Below, piece after piece: positions 63,401 to 64,000 of a stretch of 64,000 nt of DNA. Each line of letters begins with the position of its first letter. The stretch's first letter is position 1. The notes beneath the pieces are model-generated. The model did not search any database. It was not told where the DNA came from and saw only the letters and a program-made list of their open reading frames with translations. The translations under genes were made by a program, and so were the position numbers. The stretch spans positions 73,796,513 to 73,860,512 of the forward strand of contig NC_134648.1 in assembly GCF_030463565.1 (NCBI RefSeq), written 5' to 3'. Origin of the DNA: Pelecanus crispus. Lineage: Eukaryota; Chordata; Aves; Pelecaniformes; Pelecanidae.

Positions 63401-64000
63401 AGCAGTTCGCTTCCAGGCTTAAGAGCACGCGTAGCGGCCCCTGCAGTCCTTGGGGGATTTGTTTAGGGAAAGCTCTTTCCTTTGAGAGCGCGCCCAGTTG
63501 GAGCTGCTCAGCTAAGCGTGGGCAAGGAGAATGCTGCCAGTTGCGTCTCCTCTCGCCCTTGGAGAAGGCAGTGATGGGGGCTTCAGCCTCAGCTGAGGTT
63601 TCTCTGCTCATTTTGAGTCTTCAACCCCATAACCCAGTTGCTTCAGGCTTTGCTGAAACTGGCATCATCCTGGAACTGGCAGAGTAACTGGTGCTTCACC
63701 TAAGGGACGAGAAGCGAGTGTCATCCGGGGAGACGATGAAGCTCTGTCGATGGGTGCGTTAGGGGTCCCAGCACGTGATCCAGTTAAACACCTCTGTGGT
63801 GGTACGCGCCCAGAGCGGCTGTTACGTTTAATTCACCAACAACCGTTTTCAATGGCCACGCCGATTTCCGTTCTGAGTTAGAGCTGTGCGTATCGTGCCA
63901 TTAGCGGTATCCAGCAGGTTCCGTGGGCGGCACACTGGCGACGCTAACGAGCTTGATTACGTCTACAGGAACGATTACGACAGGCACGTGTTCAGGATGC
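41966..64000 (+). CDS. MIS18BP1: MIS18BP1 (M18BP1/KNL2), 14 exons, 3' end outside the window
   Basis: The product is the Mis18-binding protein that, with Mis18-alpha and Mis18-beta, marks centromeres in late mitosis/G1 so that HJURP can load CENP-A. Joining exons 41966-42485, 45518-45643, 46769-47277, 49027-49103, 51077-51207, 53687-53777, 54163-54326, 55525-55691, 56649-56757, 57700-58567, 59491-59663, 60952-61094, 63151-63299 and 63969-64000 gives 3,259 nt (about 1,086 codons) with no stop and consistent phases. Order of parts: N-terminal Mis18-binding segment (residues about 20-105), SANTA domain (about 390-480), CENP-C-like motif (about 554-574), disordered charged region, SANT/Myb domain (about 910-960), conserved C-terminal block (from about 985). 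Human MIS18BP1 is 1,132 residues, so only a short C-terminus should be missing. All introns are GT-AG except intron 10, which appears to be GC-AG. Identity rests on recognised family sequence; exon edges are read from splice signals, not transcripts. Confidence 0.93.
43645..45051 (+). mobile_element. CR1 LINE with partial reverse-transcriptase frame, in intron 1
   Basis: A 5'-truncated CR1 in the same orientation as the host gene. It starts within the RT region (DWKKG, then AIFKKGR and [15 protein letters not shown]) and stays open at 43773-44414. It shows [17 protein letters not shown] and the catalytic FADDTKL motif, then loses frame. It ends with a 3' tail (CCCACCCAAACCACTCTGTG) near 45,051. 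The last 180 bases differ from the inserted CR1 at about 21.2-21.47 kb at only a handful of sites, so both belong to one young subfamily. It is a dead copy with no endonuclease or ORF1. Confidence 0.9.
45518..45643 (+). CDS. MIS18BP1: MIS18BP1 exon 2: second SP-K-F-RMK motif
   Basis: This short exon lies between acceptor TTTTCCAG (ending 45517) and donor AAAG|GTACTC, phase 1 on both sides. It encodes residues 174-215. It contains [19 protein letters not shown] (residues 197-215), closely similar to [11 protein letters not shown] in exon 1, so the two look like an internal duplication. The human protein has only a degenerate counterpart at about this place. The exon is too short for simple ORF calling; its reality rests on phase agreement and the motif. 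Confidence 0.85.
46769..47277 (+). CDS. MIS18BP1: MIS18BP1 exon 3: disordered linker before SANTA
   Basis: Acceptor ATGGGCAG ends at 46768 and the donor is GAG|GTGAGA. The exon enters in phase 1 and leaves in phase 0, covering residues about 216-385. It is a low-complexity acidic and polar linker rich in Asp, Glu, Ser and Asn. Near its end [12 protein letters not shown] resembles the human segment (TP followed by HITIPRR) that lies just before the SANTA domain, which supports the exon. No enzymatic or membrane features are seen. The open frame continues into the intron for 72 bases, which is read-through and not coding. Intron 3 (47278-49026) shows nothing recognisable beyond short T runs. 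Confidence 0.88.
49027..49103 (+). CDS. MIS18BP1: MIS18BP1 exon 4: start of SANTA domain
   Basis: A 77-base exon runs from acceptor TTTTTTTAACAG to donor GGAA|GTAAGA (phase 0 in, phase 2 out). It encodes the opening beta strands of the SANTA domain. [18 protein letters not shown] aligns without gaps to human [18 protein letters not shown], including the nearly invariant [14 protein letters not shown] is a small beta-rich domain found in Mis18BP1/KNL2 proteins; its exact partner is not settled. The exon is too short for an ORF scan and was found by its motif. Confidence 0.92.
51077..51207 (+). CDS. MIS18BP1: MIS18BP1 exon 5: SANTA domain core
   Basis: Acceptor TTTTCTTAG ends at 51076; a second AG two bases later would break the phase, so 51077 is chosen. 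The donor is GAAG|GTGAGG. Phase is 2 in and 1 out. The residues run [16 protein letters not shown], then a stretch ending [12 protein letters not shown]. They align in length with the human core (WHSNVIIERI and SGNVYILKGMID), keeping the WHSN motif and the hydrophobic strand. Intron 5 (51208-53686) carries a CR1 copy at about 52.5-52.96 kb and a G homopolymer. Confidence 0.92.
52518..52959 (+). mobile_element. CR1 LINE, 3' 0.44 kb, in MIS18BP1 intron 5
   Basis: Plus-strand CR1 with the frame around [20 protein letters not shown], a run of about 14 G at 52657-52670, then an [20 protein letters not shown]-like stretch, 3' UTR and ATTCTGTG tail. It lies in the same orientation as the host gene, well away from both splice sites. 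The minus-strand ORFs across it are shadows. Confidence 0.93.
53687..53777 (+). CDS. MIS18BP1: MIS18BP1 exon 6: end of SANTA domain
   Basis: Acceptor TTTCAAACAG ends at 53686 and the donor is GGAG|GTAATT; phase is 1 in and 2 out. The exon encodes the closing SANTA helix. [20 protein letters not shown] corresponds to human [20 protein letters not shown], with the FMxGF and WKE positions kept. The end of the exon turns basic and coiled (EFLEERRR), continuing into exon 7. Confidence 0.91.
54163..54326 (+). CDS. MIS18BP1: MIS18BP1 exon 7: charged linker
   Basis: Acceptor CTTTTCTTAG ends at 54162 and the donor is CTT|GTGAGT; phase is 2 in and 1 out. The 164-base exon encodes about 54 residues, first basic (KEQKQN), then acidic (EDENEESD), then Thr/Pro-rich. 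No fold is visible; it links SANTA to the CENP-C-like motif. It overlaps small ORFs on both strands, but only this frame keeps phase with exons 6 and 8. Confidence 0.86.
55525..55691 (+). CDS. MIS18BP1: MIS18BP1 exon 8: CENP-C-like nucleosome-binding motif
   Basis: Acceptor GCTTTTCTTGTAG ends at 55524 and the donor is ATG|GTAAGA; phase is 1 in and 0 out. The exon carries [19 protein letters not shown] (residues about 554-572). It matches the CENP-C motif pattern of Arg-Ser-x-Arg, a hydrophobic/basic stretch with Pro, then an aromatic-Trp pair and a following Gly-x-Arg. In CENP-C the Arg contacts the H2A/H2B acidic patch and the aromatics contact the CENP-A tail. Non-eutherian vertebrates, including chicken, use this motif in M18BP1 to bind CENP-A nucleosomes; eutherian mammals lack it. 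Function here is inferred from family knowledge. Confidence 0.92.
56649..56757 (+). CDS. MIS18BP1: MIS18BP1 exon 9: basic linker, acceptor ambiguous
   Basis: The preferred acceptor is the T-rich TTTTATTTTGAAG ending at 56648, giving a first residue Met in phase 0. A second in-frame acceptor, CTCTTGCAG ending at 56618, would add ten residues ([10 protein letters not shown]). The donor is AAAG|GTAAAA, phase 1. The encoded segment is Ser/Lys-rich (SISKKSKR) with no recognised fold. A run of about 24 T follows only a dozen bases after the donor, which is unusual but leaves the 5' splice site intact. Confidence 0.75.
57700..58567 (+). CDS. MIS18BP1: MIS18BP1 exon 10: long disordered region and start of SANT domain
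   Basis: This 868-base exon is the largest in the gene. Acceptor CTCTCTTTCAG ends at 57699; open frame upstream to 57465 is intronic. It enters in phase 1. The protein is mostly disordered, with basic clusters alternating with acidic Ser runs ([14 protein letters not shown], then [11 protein letters not shown]). An [15 protein letters not shown] block follows the style of other chromatin proteins. The exon ends with [13 protein letters not shown], the first helix of the SANT/Myb domain, matching human DWSEEELQKL. The donor is TACAG|GCAAGT, a GC-type donor with an otherwise perfect consensus (phase 2). No GT in range would join exon 11 in frame. Confidence 0.9.
59491..59663 (+). CDS. MIS18BP1: MIS18BP1 exon 11: rest of SANT/Myb domain
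   Basis: Acceptor CCCTTGGCAG ends at 59490 and the donor is AAAG|GTACCG; phase is 2 in and 1 out. The exon gives helices 2 and 3 of the SANT domain: [20 protein letters not shown], then [12 protein letters not shown]. These correspond closely to human sequence (PKHKxGFWxEVAxAVGSRSxEECQ). The Trp and hydrophobic spacing expected of a Myb-like fold is kept. A Lys-rich tail follows. Intron 11 (59664-60951) shows no repeat I recognise. Confidence 0.93.
60952..61094 (+). CDS. MIS18BP1: MIS18BP1 exon 12: conserved C-terminal block, first part
   Basis: Acceptor TTTTGATTCACATAG ends at 60951 and the donor is GTAAAG|GTAAAT; phase is 1 in and 0 out. The exon encodes [20 protein letters not shown], then [13 protein letters not shown]. 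Human MIS18BP1 has VGTLKRKQQMREFLEQLPKD here, so this is one of the best conserved parts of the protein. Its role is unknown to me. The open frame runs on for about 675 bases into the GC-rich intron, which is read-through and not coding. Confidence 0.93.
62350..62530 (-). mobile_element. Ancient CR1/L3-like remnant in MIS18BP1 intron 12
   Basis: On the minus strand the frame gives [20 protein letters not shown], then [12 protein letters not shown]. It parallels the CR1/L3 ORF2 C-terminus ([14 protein letters not shown], then LEVFKKR). It is far more diverged than the young CR1 copies in the window, consistent with a remnant predating birds. Confidence 0.5.
63151..63299 (+). CDS. MIS18BP1: MIS18BP1 exon 13: Asp run and conserved TP/SP block
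   Basis: Acceptor GATGTGGCTTTGTAG ends at 63150 and the donor is CAACAG|GTAGGA; phase is 0 in and 2 out. The exon encodes LPTFWGSH, six Asp codons in a row (63175-63192), and then PITPSS followed by [17 protein letters not shown]. The last block is nearly identical to the human protein ([17 protein letters not shown]) and holds three proline-directed Ser/Thr sites, plausible CDK targets. The direct junction with exon 12 agrees with the human order, so no missing exon is suspected in intron 12. Confidence 0.93.
63969..64000 (+). CDS. MIS18BP1: MIS18BP1 exon 14, cut by the window edge
   Basis: Acceptor GATTACGTCTACAG ends at 63968. With the two bases carried from exon 13 the frame reads [11 protein letters not shown], matching human RNDCDKYVFRM. 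The exon continues past base 64,000, so the stop codon and 3' UTR are not visible. Confidence 0.88.

Noticed and set aside
1-64000. CRISPR arrays, bacterial operons, tRNA or rRNA genes
   Set aside because: No spaced direct repeats, ribosome-binding sites, tRNA cloverleaf-like A/B boxes or rRNA sequence were noticed; the content is vertebrate nuclear DNA.

Overview
This is nuclear DNA from a bird. It carries many 5'-truncated CR1 LINE copies that end in the avian (ATTCTATG)n-type tail, and two solo LTRs of a kind recognisable as avian ERVL-like. It also holds an intron-rich gene whose product I recognise as MIS18BP1 (M18BP1/KNL2), the factor that licenses CENP-A deposition at centromeres. No bacterial, phage or organellar features are present, and I cannot name the species.

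Layout: bases 1 to about 40,900 look like a gene desert. I found no supportable protein-coding gene there. It holds CR1 copies at 2.9-4.8, 5.9-6.7, 9.7-10.1, 16.8 and 20.2-21.6 kb, the last being a three-layer nest. Two related solo LTRs lie on the minus strand at 18.39-18.93 and 38.12-38.68 kb. There are also simple repeats, a few AT-rich stretches that could be conserved regulatory DNA, and one unassigned 190-codon minus-strand ORF at 36.56-37.13 kb. In mammals the region upstream of MIS18BP1 is also gene-poor, towards MDGA2, which fits.

A CpG island spans about 40.9-42.56 kb. It contains a 4 x 30 bp minisatellite, a GACA/GACC microsatellite, an ETS-type site, a CCAAT box, and the MIS18BP1 start at 41,966.

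From 41,966 to the right edge, 14 coding exons on the plus strand can be placed, with every splice phase matching. They encode about 1,086 residues of MIS18BP1, and the gene runs off the window. Recognisable parts in order are an N-terminal Mis18-binding region with a TP and two SP sites, the SANTA domain (exons 4-6), a CENP-C-like motif (exon 8), a long disordered basic/acidic exon 10, the SANT/Myb domain split between exons 10 and 11, and a conserved C-terminal block (exons 12-14). Introns 1 and 5 each carry a plus-strand CR1, and intron 12 holds an ancient minus-strand CR1/L3-like remnant.

I did not find a wholly new system. The most interesting points are the CENP-C-like motif (known in non-eutherian vertebrates, lost in eutherians), an apparent GC-AG intron inside the SANT domain, a duplicated SP-K-F-RMK motif in exons 1 and 2, the tandem repeats packed into the promoter, and the nested CR1 locus.
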